Of a DNA stretch of 64,000 nt, positions 40,648-51,556 are shown in pieces. Below the pieces are notes generated by a model. It did not search any database. It had not been told where the DNA came from and saw nothing but the letters and a program-made list of their open reading frames with translations. Origin of the DNA: Amycolatopsis aidingensis (lineage in GTDB: Bacteria; Actinomycetota; Actinomycetes; Mycobacteriales; Pseudonocardiaceae). Location of the stretch: NCBI RefSeq assembly GCF_018885265.1, contig NZ_CP076538.1:2268001-2332000 (forward strand). Reading direction: 5' to 3'. The position numbers were made by a program, and so were the translations under genes. Position 1 is the stretch's first letter. Each line of letters opens with the position of its first letter.

Positions 40648-41505
40648 CTAGCTGAGTTCCTCGGCCACCCGCTCCAGGAACGCCAGGCTCGCGGCCTCGT
40701 CGAGTGCCTTGGCGCGCAGCCGTTTGAACGCGACTTTAGCAGCGTCTACCTCGGCTTTTTTCTCTGTGTCCGTGCCGCCGAACGCGTGCTCGATGTACAG
40801 CGTGTCCGGCAGGATCTTGTCGGGGAAGGTCAGCACGCTGAAGCCGCTCGCCATGCGTGCGTTACTTCCCGCCGAGCTGGGCAGGATGCGCAGGGAGACG
40901 GTGGGCAGCTTGGCCAACTCGGCCAGGTGTGCGTACTGGCCGTACATCACCTCGATCCCGCCGACCAGGCAGCGCAGGGCGGCCTCGTGCACGATCGCCT
41001 CCAGCCGGAGAGGTTTGCGCTCCCCGCGCAGCCGTTCCTGGCGGATCATCCGCACGGTGACCAACGGCTCCACCCGGTCCGCCCGGACATTTTCGCTGTT
41101 CTGGAACAAGGTGCGTGCGTAGTCCTCGGACTGCAGCAGGCCGGGGATCAGCAGCGCCTGGAAGGTGCGGACGCTTTCCGCGTCGCTCTCCATGGTGATG
41201 TAGCCGCGGCCGCTCACGCCGTAGGTGTCCCACCAGCCCTTGCGCTGTGACCTGCGGCAGAGGTCCAGGATCTCGTCGTGCCTGCCGACCTCGCCGTAGA
41301 CGTCCAGCATGCTCTTGGCGAGGTGCACGTTCACGCCCTGCTGGCCGTTCTCCAGCCTGCTCAACGTGGCGGGGGAGATCTCGATCGCCTCGCAGGCCTC
41401 GATGGTGGACATCCGCGCCTGCTCGCGTAGCTGCCGCATGATCAGGCCGAGCATCCGGCGTGTGATGCTCGGGCCGTAGTCCTCGTCGTCCGACCAGGTG
41501 GTCAC
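40648..41505 (-). CDS. Scr1-family XRE regulator (DUF5753)
   Basis: 285 residues. The N-terminal XRE HTH is LREQARMSTIEACEAIEISPATLSRLENGQ (residues 26-55). DUF5753 follows: RTFQALLIPGLLQSEDYART, RQERLRGERKPLRLEAIVHE, AALRCLVGG and VSLRILPSSAG. It is the DNA-binding partner of the DUF397 protein downstream. The M14 carboxypeptidase is divergent with a 115-bp gap. Target genes are unknown. Confidence 0.93.
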   Translation of the reverse strand: MTTWSDDEDYGPSITRRMLGLIMRQLREQARMSTIEACEAIEISPATLSRLENGQQGVNVHLAKSMLDVYGEVGRHDEILDLCRRSQRKGWWDTYGVSGRGYITMESDAESVRTFQALLIPGLLQSEDYARTLFQNSENVRADRVEPLVTVRMIRQERLRGERKPLRLEAIVHEAALRCLVGGIEVMYGQYAHLAELAKLPTVSLRILPSSAGSNARMASGFSVLTFPDKILPDTLYIEHAFGGTDTEKKAEVDAAKVAFKRLRAKALDEAASLAFLERVAEELS

Positions 41506-41620
41506 CGGTTACCTCCCGCGTTCGTTCCGGTACGCAGTGTCCGGCCGGGACGGCGATCCGGAATTACGCCGCGCCGAAAGTCGGTGTCGGCGGGGTTCGG
41601 AGGGTTGGTAAAAGAAGTAC

Positions 41621-42886
41621 ATGTCGAGACGGCGTCTGCTGACCGCGCTCTGCACCTTCGCACTGGTCGCCACCGCGACCCCCGCCGTCGCAGCCCCTGC
41701 CGCCACCGCCGAACCGCGGACCCTCGCCCCGGCCTGTAGCGAGCGGCCCCGTGAGCTGCCGATCTACGAGTTCACCGATCACCGCGAGCTGGGCATCGAG
41801 CTGGACCGGATCGAGCGGGTGAGCCAGGGGCGCGTCGAGGTGGCGCAGATCGGCCGCAGCAACCGCGGCCGGGAGATCTGGTCGGCCAGGGTGGGCACCG
41901 GACCCAAGGCGGTGCTGCTGACCAGCGAGATCCACGGGAACGAGAAGACCGGCACGGACGCGCTGCTGAAGATGCTGGACTGGGTCGGCACCAGCGACTC
42001 GGCGAAGGCGCGGCGGTGGCGGGACCGGCTGACCATCGTGGCGATCCCGAAGATGAACCCGGACGGCGCCGAGCTCGACCGGCGCGGTAACGACCTGACC
42101 TGGCAGGAGGTCGTGGCCCGCAACCCGCAGCTGCGGCACAGCGAGCCCGCGTGGAACTACTACACCGGCTCGTTGCAGGGCGATGACTACTCCGGCCGCC
42201 CCGGCTTCGACGTCAACCGGGACTACAACCCGGACCTGAACTACGTGCCCAAGGCCGCCGACTTCCCCGGCAGCTCGGCCCAGCCCGGCTGGTACATCAC
42301 CCCGGAGGCCAGGGCCGTGCGGGACGTGTACCGCGGCCTGGCCGCCGAGTTCGGTGAGGTGGACACCTACGTCGACCTGCATCACCAGGGCGCGTGCTAT
42401 GTGATGCCGGAGGACCAGGACGAGTTCGTGACCCTGTCCATCTCCGGCAGGTTCGTGGACGATCCGGCGACGACACCCGGGTACGAGAAGTACGCCGGAC
42501 GCTACGACCTGGACTACTCCAAGCGACTCAACGTGGCCGTGTACAACGCCCTGCTGGGCGCGGCGAACCACCGGCCGGTGTTCGGCAACGTCACCCTCTA
42601 TCCGCAGAACCTGCACCTGCCCGGTACCGGGCTCGGCTCCTTCGCGCTGAACGGGAGCGGGACGGTGCTGTTCGAGGTCCGCGGTCAGACCCAGACGCTG
42701 GGCCAGCGCCAGCGGGGCATGCTGACCAGGGCGGTGAACATCGGGCTGGACGGCATGCTTTCCGCGATCGCCAGTGGCCAGGTGGACCGGCTCGACGCGG
42801 CCGACTACGACCGCATCCCGCCCCGTGGCCCCAACATCGGCACCGCCACCCGCACCGCCGACCCCCGCACCCTGCTGGAGCCCTGA
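41621..42886 (+). CDS. Secreted M14 zinc carboxypeptidase
   Basis: 421 residues. Signal peptide RRRLLTALCTFALVATATPAVA with an Ala-rich cleavage region. The zinc ligands are in TSEIHGNEKTGTDALL (His, Glu) and YVDLHHQGACYV (His); substrate Arg is in GFDVNRDYNPDLNY and the catalytic Glu in VLFEVRGQTQ. Full-length M14 exopeptidase that trims C-terminal residues outside the cell. It is divergent from the Scr1-type regulator. Confidence 0.92.
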   Translation: MSRRRLLTALCTFALVATATPAVAAPAATAEPRTLAPACSERPRELPIYEFTDHRELGIELDRIERVSQGRVEVAQIGRSNRGREIWSARVGTGPKAVLLTSEIHGNEKTGTDALLKMLDWVGTSDSAKARRWRDRLTIVAIPKMNPDGAELDRRGNDLTWQEVVARNPQLRHSEPAWNYYTGSLQGDDYSGRPGFDVNRDYNPDLNYVPKAADFPGSSAQPGWYITPEARAVRDVYRGLAAEFGEVDTYVDLHHQGACYVMPEDQDEFVTLSISGRFVDDPATTPGYEKYAGRYDLDYSKRLNVAVYNALLGAANHRPVFGNVTLYPQNLHLPGTGLGSFALNGSGTVLFEVRGQTQTLGQRQRGMLTRAVNIGLDGMLSAIASGQVDRLDAADYDRIPPRGPNIGTATRTADPRTLLEP

Positions 42887-42926
42887 CCTCAGCTGAGCAG
42901 GCTGGATTCGGGTAGCATGCCCGGCC

Positions 42927-43277
42927 GTGCCGGGACGCGCCGCCTTTCTGCCGCTGGTGGCCGCCCTGATCCTGGTCAGTCACCTACTCGGTCCGCACAC
43001 GCATGGCCACGCCGCGTATCTGGCCGCCCCCGTCGACCACCACCACTCGGAGACACACGACGGCCGGCCGTCGGACGGGCACAATCCGGCCGGTGATGGT
43101 CCCTGCGGCTATCCGTGCGCCCGCGACGGCGGTAGTGATCCAGCCGGTTCGGTCCATGCATGGCCGGAAGCCGTTCCGGTTCCGGAGCCGCCACCCGTTG
43201 CCACCCGGCCGGCGCACGCCAACGGGGCGCGGGGACCGCCCGACCTCGTGCGGGAACTCCAGGTGATGCGGGTCTAG
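42927..43277 (+). CDS. Exported His-rich small protein, unknown function
   Basis: 116 residues from a GTG (MPGRAAFLPLVAALILVSHL), with an N-terminal hydrophobic segment that is a signal peptide or anchor. A His-rich stretch follows (LGPHTHGHAAYLAAPVDHHH, SETHDG), then a Cys pair in GPCGYPCARDGG and a Pro-rich region. Metal binding is suggested by His density. No family is recognised. It is followed 52 bp later by a membrane protein with a His-rich tail, so the two probably work together. Confidence 0.65.
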   Translation: MPGRAAFLPLVAALILVSHLLGPHTHGHAAYLAAPVDHHHSETHDGRPSDGHNPAGDGPCGYPCARDGGSDPAGSVHAWPEAVPVPEPPPVATRPAHANGARGPPDLVRELQVMRV

Positions 43278-43329
43278 CCGGCGCCGCGACGCGCCGTCCG
43301 ACATCCGCAACAAACCAAGGAGTTCGACC

Positions 43330-44010
43330 ATGCAACGCAAGACTGATACCCGGCTCGCCACGGTCGTCGCGGCCCTTGCCTCGGCAGGAGCCGCATGCAT
43401 CCACCTCGCGGTGACCCCGGGTCACTGGCAGGAGTGGATGCTGTCCGGGCTCTTCTTCGTCCTCCTCGCGCTGTTCCAGCTCGGCTGGGCGGCGACGATG
43501 ATGCTCGCCCCGCGCCGGAGCCTGCTCGTCGTCGGTATCGCCGCGAACATCGGCGTGATCGCCCTGTGGGCGGTCACCCGGACCTGGGGTCTGCCCTTCG
43601 GGCCGCACGCGGGTGACCCGGAGGCCGTCGGCGTCGCGGGCTCGCTGACGACGGTGCTGGAGATCGTCGTGGTCCTCACCGCGGCGTGGGGCCTGCTTCC
43701 GCGCAGGAGGGCCTCGGTGTTCGCGCCGTGGAGCTACCGCCTCGCACTGGGCGGCGCCGCCGTACTCGTGGTCGCGGCCATGGCGCCCGGGGTGGTCGCC
43801 GGTCTCGACCACTCGCACGACGGTGCGGGACACGGCGGCACCCACGATCACGACGGTCCCGCCGAGCACCACGGGACCACTGGCCGGCACGAACCTGCCG
43901 GGCAGCACGAGACCGGGTCCGCGCCGACGTCCCCGCCGTCCGCCGCCGTCACCACCACACCGCCGGTGACCTCCGAACCGCACGGGCACTCGGACGACCA
44001 CTCCCACTGA
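43330..44010 (+). CDS. Four-span membrane protein with His-rich C-terminal tail
   Basis: 226 residues. Hydrophobic segments at about 9-27, 36-57, 66-82, 100-120 and 136-156, with CIHLAVTPGHWQEWMLSGLF early on. The last 70 residues are hydrophilic and very rich in His (LDHSHDGAGHGGTHDHDGPA, and HGHSDDHSH at the end). It probably binds Zn, Ni or Cu at the cell surface. The ATG at 43330 follows AAGGAG. No characterised family is recognised. It pairs with the upstream exported His-rich protein; it ends before an inverted-repeat terminator. Confidence 0.7.
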   Translation: MQRKTDTRLATVVAALASAGAACIHLAVTPGHWQEWMLSGLFFVLLALFQLGWAATMMLAPRRSLLVVGIAANIGVIALWAVTRTWGLPFGPHAGDPEAVGVAGSLTTVLEIVVVLTAAWGLLPRRRASVFAPWSYRLALGGAAVLVVAAMAPGVVAGLDHSHDGAGHGGTHDHDGPAEHHGTTGRHEPAGQHETGSAPTSPPSAAVTTTPPVTSEPHGHSDDHSH

Positions 44011-44015
44011 GCCCA

Positions 44016-44070
44016 CTGCTGTGAGTGGCCCGTTCACTGCGGAATTCGCAGTGAACGGGCCACTCGCAGG
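44016..44070. repeat. Intergenic hairpin repeat, copy 1 (terminator-like)
   Basis: A perfect 19-bp stem (44023-44041 with 44047-44065) around the loop GAATT, between two convergent genes. The arms contain GTGGCCCGTTC and GAACGGGCCAC. Its outer left arm (CTGCTGTG) matches the second copy at 60356-60412, but the outer right arm here has diverged. It has no poly-T tail, like many actinomycete terminators. Its recurrence as a family is the notable point. Confidence 0.8.
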
Positions 44071-44073
44071 ACT

Positions 44074-45501
44074 TCAGCCGGGTTTGGGGACGGCGGGGTA
44101 GGGGACGAAGGTGCTGGTGTTCTCGTCCACGGTGAGCTGCTTGCCGATGGTGGGGAAGGCCCGTTGCGGGCAGGCCTGCCGCTCGCAGACCTTGCAGCCC
44201 ATACCGATCGGGGTGGCCGCGGCCTTGTCGTCCAGGTCGAGGCCGGTGGAGTACACCAGCCTGCGGGCATGCCGCAGTTCACAGCCGAGCCCGACGCTGA
44301 ACATCTTGCCCGGGCTGCCGTAGCCGCCGATGTTGCGGCTCACCGTGCGCGCCACCCAGAAGTAGCTCTTGCCGTCCGGCATGCTGGCCACCTGGGTGAA
44401 GATCTTGCCGGGCGCGGTGAACGCCTCGTAGATGTTCCACAGTGGACATGCACCGCCCACCCGGGAGAAGTGGAACCCGGCCGCGGACTGTCGTTTCGAC
44501 ATGTTGCCTGCCCGGTCCACCCGGACGAAGGAGAACGGCACCCCGCGCAGCTTCGGGCGTTGCAGGGTGGACAGCCGGTGGCAGACGGTCTCGAAGCCGA
44601 CCCCGAAGTGGTCGCACAGCCGCTCGATGTCGTAGCGGAAGTGCTCCGCCGCGGAGTGGAACGGACGATACGGCAGGATCAGCGCGCCTGCGAAGTAGTT
44701 GGCCAGCCCCACCCTGGCCAGCGAGCGGGCGGCCGGGCCGGAGAACGCCCAGGAGTCGGCCAGCTCGGTGATCAGGTCGTCATGCTCCAGCAGCGCGATC
44801 TGCGAGGCCATCCGGAACGCCTGCTGGCCGATCCGCAGGCTGGGCGCCATCCGCAGGATGCGGGCATGCGGCTCGTAACGGTGCTGCTCACCGGCGGCCT
44901 CGTCGATGCCGTCGCTGGTCACCTGCACCCCGTAGGTGTCGTCCAGTTTGGCCCGCAGCTGGGCGCGCACCTCACCCCGGCGCAGTCCCATGGCCGAGGC
45001 CATCCGCTCGGCGCGCTCGTCCAGCTCGGCGACGTAGTTCTCCCGCTCGTAGAAGAAGTCCCGCACCTCCTCGTGCGGCAGCGGGGCGGCCGCACTGCCG
45101 TGCATTCCGCGTCCGTCCTCGGTGACCAGTGCTGCGGTGTTCTCCACCGCGTTGCGGTACCTGCGATGCAGCTTGACCAGTGCCTCGGCCATGCTCGGCA
45201 AGTTGTTCGCCAGCTCGTTGATCTCACTGCTGGAGACCTCCGCGGCGACCGCCTCGTCCAGCAGCGCCTCCCGCACGTCGGCGACCAGCCGGGCGGTGTC
45301 GTTGTTGGCGAAGAACTCGGCGTCCACCCCGAAGGCCTCGGTAACGCGCAGCAGCACCGGCACGGTCAGCGGCCGGGCGTTGTGCTCGATCTGGTTGAGG
45401 TAGCTGGGGGAGATCTCCAGCAGTCTGGCCAGGTCGGCCTGGCTCATCGACCTGCTCTCGCGGAGGTGACGCAGCCGGGGGCCGGCGAATGTCTTGTCCA
45501 T
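44074..45501 (-). CDS. ramB: RamB-type XRE regulator of glyoxylate/acetate metabolism
   Basis: 475 residues. The N-terminal HTH is RLRHLRESRSMSQADLARLL with SPSYLNQIEHNARPL. A long C-terminal region has the ImmA/IrrE-like and short-chain fatty-acyl regulator pattern (SWAFSGPAARSLARVGLANY, FLPYRPFHSAAE-like, HFGVGFETVCHRLSTLQRP) and Cys-rich GCKVCERQACPQRAFPTIGK. RamB represses acetate and glyoxylate genes such as aceA/aceB in corynebacteria and icl1 in M. tuberculosis. It is divergent from aceA, exactly the expected place. Confidence 0.93.
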   Translation of the reverse strand: MDKTFAGPRLRHLRESRSMSQADLARLLEISPSYLNQIEHNARPLTVPVLLRVTEAFGVDAEFFANNDTARLVADVREALLDEAVAAEVSSSEINELANNLPSMAEALVKLHRRYRNAVENTAALVTEDGRGMHGSAAAPLPHEEVRDFFYERENYVAELDERAERMASAMGLRRGEVRAQLRAKLDDTYGVQVTSDGIDEAAGEQHRYEPHARILRMAPSLRIGQQAFRMASQIALLEHDDLITELADSWAFSGPAARSLARVGLANYFAGALILPYRPFHSAAEHFRYDIERLCDHFGVGFETVCHRLSTLQRPKLRGVPFSFVRVDRAGNMSKRQSAAGFHFSRVGGACPLWNIYEAFTAPGKIFTQVASMPDGKSYFWVARTVSRNIGGYGSPGKMFSVGLGCELRHARRLVYSTGLDLDDKAAATPIGMGCKVCERQACPQRAFPTIGKQLTVDENTSTFVPYPAVPKPG

Positions 45502-45565
45502 CGTGACCGTCCTGTACCGAAGGTTTTCCGGACCGTACCGATCAAGCTCGGTGGTTCGTCCGGAC

Positions 45566-45586
45566 TTGCGAACTCCTCGTTCGCAA
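45566..45586. promoter_or_regulatory. Inverted repeat TTGCGAA-N7-TTCGCAA, candidate RamB site
   Basis: A perfect 7-7-7 palindrome 65 bp upstream of the ramB start, in the 215-bp gap to aceA. The half-site TTCGCAA is close to the RamB core (AACTTTGCAA-like). Its place suggests autoregulation of ramB. Binding is inferred. Confidence 0.6.
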
Positions 45587-45685
45587 CCTTCACAACATCA
45601 TAGGGAAACTTCGCTAAAATTGGCAAATTGGATGGCTGGTGGCGTTTTCGCAGCGCATGTCATCGTGACTTCAGCAGGCGAGAAA

Positions 45686-45704
45686 TCGCAAAGTTCGCAA
45701 AGTT
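45686..45704. promoter_or_regulatory. Tandem RamB-like sites upstream of aceA
   Basis: TCGCAAAGT occurs twice without a gap (45686-45694 and 45695-45703), followed by T. On the other strand this reads AACTTTGCGA twice, matching the corynebacterial RamB half-site AACTTTGCAA at nine of ten positions. It ends 12 bp before the aceA ATG, so occupancy would block transcription or ribosome binding. Confidence 0.65.
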
Positions 45705-45716
45705 GGAGTCAAGGCG

Positions 45717-47003
<1,287 letters not shown>

Positions 47004-47100
47004 CCGGCGGCGGCCCGGCGGCGTAGCGCCCGTACTGGACCCGCAACCAGTGCGGGCCCGCCGGGCCGCACCTCAAATTCCACTGTGGAGGGACCCGAAG

Positions 47101-48714
<1,614 letters not shown>

Positions 48715-48726
48715 TTGTCGAACGCC

Positions 48727-48760
48727 GCCGGACGGGCCAGAATGTATTGGTCCGTCCGGC
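48727..48760. terminator. Hairpin terminator after aceB
   Basis: GCCGGACGGGCCA (48727-48739) pairs with TGGTCCGTCCGGC (48748-48760) around an 8-base loop; there is one G-T wobble. It begins 13 bp after the aceB stop and has no T-run, as is common in actinomycetes. Downstream to 49006 no gene is seen; GATCACAT is repeated at 48790 and 48804. Confidence 0.75.
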
Positions 48761-49006
48761 GCAAACGCGATGACTTTCCCGGCACGAATGATCACATAAC
48801 GTGGATCACATGGCAGTTATGGCAAGAAGCTATAGCGCCACCGGGCCGAGCCCGGATTACACTTCCCGGTACATCAGCCACTGTTCCGGCAGGAGCAACT
48901 TGGTTGATAAGTGCGGATACGTAGTGGAACCCCGGTTGTTTCTTTGGTTACGGGCAAGGATGCTCTCCCTACGACGGATCCTCCCCTGCCCCCGAGGAGT
49001 CTGCCC

Positions 49007-49141
49007 ATGAAGTCGCGTTATGTTGCTGGATTGCTCGCTGCCCTGGCGCTGGTGTTCGGCGCCGCCACTCCCGCGGTGGCGTCGGCGGCCCACACCTCGA
49101 AGGCTCCCACTGGAGTGGAATGCCTGAGGTGCCCGCTGTAG
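49007..49141 (+). CDS. 44-residue precursor of a small secreted CxxC peptide
   Basis: ATG at 49007 with GAGGAG eight to thirteen bases upstream. The N-terminus is a classical signal peptide (MKSRYVAGLLAALALVFGAA, then TPAVASA). The predicted mature part is only about 17 residues, AHTSKAPTGVECLRCPL, with Cys-x2-Cys near the very end. No family is recognised. A disulfide-bonded or metal-binding micropeptide or an exported signal is possible. It ends 8 bp before the end of the convergent glycosyltransferase. Confidence 0.65.
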   Translation: MKSRYVAGLLAALALVFGAATPAVASAAHTSKAPTGVECLRCPL

Positions 49142-49148
49142 CCCTCGC

Positions 49149-50402
49149 TTAGGGCTCGAAGGCGTTGCCGGTGGCGATCTTGGGGCGACCCAGGGTCGCC
49201 GGCTCGCCGATTCGGGTTCGCCGGTAGACCGCGGCCGTGGCCGCGGCGATCCGGTGCCAGTCGAAATCGGCGGCCAGGCGGGATTGCGCGGCGTGCGCCC
49301 GCCTGCCGGCAGCGCTCGCATCGGCGAGCACGGCATCCACGGCCCCGACGAGGGCGGGGATGTCGCCCGGAGCGAAGGCCAGTCCGGTCTCCCCGTCGAT
49401 CACCACCTCGCCCAGCCCACCCGCGGTGGACGCCACCAGCGGGGCCTTGGCCGCGGCGGCCTCCAGCGCCACGATCCCGAACGGCTCGTACCTGCTGGGC
49501 AGTACGACCGCGTCCGCGGCTGCCAGCACGGCGCGCAGGTCGCGGTCGGAGAGGTGGCCGACGAAGTCCACGGCGCGGCGGATCCGGAGTTTGCGGGACT
49601 GCTCCACCAGTTCCTCGAAATGGCGCCCGTTCCCGGCGACCACCAGCCGGGTTCCCTGGTGCGCGCGCCGGATCCGGGGCAGCGCGTCCAGCAGGTCCTG
49701 CACGCCCTTCTCCCACTCCAGCCGTCCGAAGTAGAGCAACAGCGGAGCGCCCGCGGGACTGTGCGCCCGCCGCGCCCGGTCGATCTCCTGCTCGGTGACC
49801 TGCCAGCTGCGCTCCTCGATCCCGTTGTGGATCACGGTGATGTCCTCGGGCGCGAGCTCGAACAGGTGCGCCACCTCGATGCGCATGGCCTGGGAGCAGG
49901 TGATCAGCGCGTCCACCCGGTTGGCCAGCCACCACTCCACCGAGTGCACCTGCTGGTTCAGCGGGTGGGACAGCCAGCCGGAGTGCCTGCCCGCCTCGGT
50001 CGCGTGGATGGTCCCCACCAGCGGGACCCTGCCCGCCTCGGCGAGCGCGATCGCGGGATGGGTCACCAGCCAGTCGTGCGCGTGCACGACCTCGGGGCGC
50101 CAGTGCCGGAACAACTCGGTGCCCGCGCGGATCATCGCGTGGCCCATCGCGAGCGTCCAGGCGACCAGGTCGCGCTCGAAGGTGACATGCATCGGATCCT
50201 CGGCGACCCGGATGATGCGCACGCCCTCCACCACCCGGTCGGTCGTCGGATGCGTCTCGGCGTCCGTGCCCGCGACATGCCTGCACAGGACCACTACCTC
50301 GTGCCCGTCCTTGACAAGATGCCGTGCCAGCGCGTGGACATGCCGGGCGAGCCCCCCGACCACGACGGGCGGGTACTCCCAGGAGAGCATCAAGACGCGC
50401 AT
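49149..50402 (-). CDS. GT4 glycosyltransferase (Rv3032-like alpha-glucosyltransferase)
   Basis: 417 residues. GT-B fold: MRVLMLSWEYPPVVVGGLAR at the N-terminus, HAHDWLVTHPAIALAEA, HNGIEERSW, LLYFGRLEWEKGVQDLLDAL and the donor-binding RYEPFGIVALEAAAAKAPLV. This matches glycogen-synthase-type GT4 enzymes such as M. tuberculosis Rv3032, an alpha-1,4-glucosyltransferase for methylglucose lipopolysaccharide and glycogen. The GH57 and methyltransferase genes upstream on the same strand, and etfBA beyond, repeat the mycobacterial order. An accessory block now separates it from GH57. Confidence 0.9.
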   Translation of the reverse strand: MRVLMLSWEYPPVVVGGLARHVHALARHLVKDGHEVVVLCRHVAGTDAETHPTTDRVVEGVRIIRVAEDPMHVTFERDLVAWTLAMGHAMIRAGTELFRHWRPEVVHAHDWLVTHPAIALAEAGRVPLVGTIHATEAGRHSGWLSHPLNQQVHSVEWWLANRVDALITCSQAMRIEVAHLFELAPEDITVIHNGIEERSWQVTEQEIDRARRAHSPAGAPLLLYFGRLEWEKGVQDLLDALPRIRRAHQGTRLVVAGNGRHFEELVEQSRKLRIRRAVDFVGHLSDRDLRAVLAAADAVVLPSRYEPFGIVALEAAAAKAPLVASTAGGLGEVVIDGETGLAFAPGDIPALVGAVDAVLADASAAGRRAHAAQSRLAADFDWHRIAAATAAVYRRTRIGEPATLGRPKIATGNAFEP

Positions 50403-50415
50403 GAGTGGAGGTTAC

Positions 50416-50994
50416 TCACCAGTCGGCTGAGGTCCTTCCTGGCGGTTGGTCAACGACACCTGCCGCCGCCTGGGCGAGCAACGCTCGCGCGGCTGCCTTG
50501 CTGGTCAGCGCGATGGCCGGATCGCCATTGATGGCCGCCGTCACGGTAGCCCCTTCCAGCAGGGTGAACAACTGGTCGGCAAGGGCGTCCGGGGCGGCGA
50601 GCGTGCGCAGGTAGGAGCGCACCGCCGTCTTGTGCGCGCGTGCCGCCGCGGTCACCCCGGGGGCGTTCGGGCCCAGCTCACCGAAGCAGTTGATGAAGGC
50701 GCAGCCGCGGAAGCCGGGCTCACTGAACCAGGCGTGCAGCCAGTCGAACACCGCAAGCGGATCGTTGCCCCTTGCCGCCACGTACCCGGTGAGCGAGGCG
50801 CGCCAGCGCTCGTCTCGCCGCCGCAGGTAGGCCTCGACCAGTGCCTCCTTGGCGGGGAAGCACTGGTAGAGGCGCTTGAGCGACACTCCGGACTCGGCCC
50901 GGATCGCGTCCATCCCTACGGCCTGCACCCCTCGTTCGTAGAACAGTTTTCCGGCCGCGTCGAGCAGCCGATCGGTGGCCTCGGCGTGGTCCAC
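50416..50994 (-). CDS. TetR-family regulator
   Basis: 192 residues from a GTG at 50994, which has GGGAGG upstream. [23 protein letters not shown] and [20 protein letters not shown]. The C-terminal part has [20 protein letters not shown], typical of the TetR_C_6/YcdC-like set. It is divergent from an NTF2-like gene, and a 16-bp perfect palindrome lies in the 48-bp gap. It ends 14 bp before the glycosyltransferase gene. The codon frame extends far upstream only as antisense to the GH2 gene. Confidence 0.9.
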   Translation of the reverse strand: MDHAEATDRLLDAAGKLFYERGVQAVGMDAIRAESGVSLKRLYQCFPAKEALVEAYLRRRDERWRASLTGYVAARGNDPLAVFDWLHAWFSEPGFRGCAFINCFGELGPNAPGVTAAARAHKTAVRSYLRTLAAPDALADQLFTLLEGATVTAAINGDPAIALTSKAAARALLAQAAAGVVDQPPGRTSADW

Positions 50995-51013
50995 GGCACC
51001 TCCCACTGGTGTG

Positions 51014-51029
51014 GAGAACGATCGTTCTC
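51014..51029. promoter_or_regulatory. Perfect palindrome GAGAACGATCGTTCTC, TetR operator
   Basis: A 16-bp perfect palindrome without spacer, between the divergent TetR (50994) and NTF2-like (51043) genes. It is the kind of site bound by TetR proteins with an ACGATCGT core (QacR/YcdC-like). It is 13 bp from the NTF2-like ATG, so binding should shut off both genes. Confidence 0.75.
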
Positions 51030-51042
51030 TACGCTGACCGTC

Positions 51043-51498
51043 ATGATACGTCCCCCGTTTCCCCCGTTCGAGGCCGACACCGCCGCGCAGAAGGTGCAGG
51101 CTGCCGAGGACGCCTGGAACACCCGTGACCCGGAGCGGGTCGCGCTGGCCTACACCGAGGACTCGGTGTGGCGAAACCGCGACCGCCATCTCGTCGGCCG
51201 CGCCCGGATCGTGGAGTTCCTCCGCGAGAAGTGGGCGCGTGAGCTGGACTACGCCCTGCGCAAGGAGCTGTGGGGGTTCCGAGGCAACCGGATCGGCGTG
51301 CGGTTCCAGTACGAATGCCGCGACCGCGAGGGTCAGTGGTGGCGCAGCTATGGCAACGAGCTGTGGGAGTTCAGCGAGGAGGGGCTGATGCGGCGCCGGG
51401 AGGCGAGCATCAATGACGTCCCGATCACCGAGGCACAGCGCCGGATCTTCGGCCCGCGTCCGGAGAGTGAGCACGGGGTCCTGCTGCCGGTGTACTAG
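51043..51498 (+). CDS. DUF1348/NTF2-like protein
   Basis: 151 residues from the ATG at 51043. A complete DUF1348 protein: [80 protein letters not shown] and an [12 protein letters not shown] end. It has a cone-shaped NTF2/SnoaL fold; the function is unknown. Regulation by the divergent TetR is likely. The GH2 gene follows after 58 bp. Confidence 0.88.
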   Translation: MIRPPFPPFEADTAAQKVQAAEDAWNTRDPERVALAYTEDSVWRNRDRHLVGRARIVEFLREKWARELDYALRKELWGFRGNRIGVRFQYECRDREGQWWRSYGNELWEFSEEGLMRRREASINDVPITEAQRRIFGPRPESEHGVLLPVY

Positions 51499-51556
51499 GG
51501 CGTGACCTTCGTCACCGTCGCGGCGTGCCGGCGGGCGCTGCCGGGGTAGGAAGGGT

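Noticed and set aside
48715..48924. Small ORF just after aceB
   Set aside because: It covers the aceB terminator hairpin, has no RBS and no protein-like motif.
48761..49006. Riboswitch upstream of the secreted peptide
   Set aside because: G-rich patches and a repeated GATCACAT were noticed, but no known riboswitch core or consistent paired structure could be recognised.
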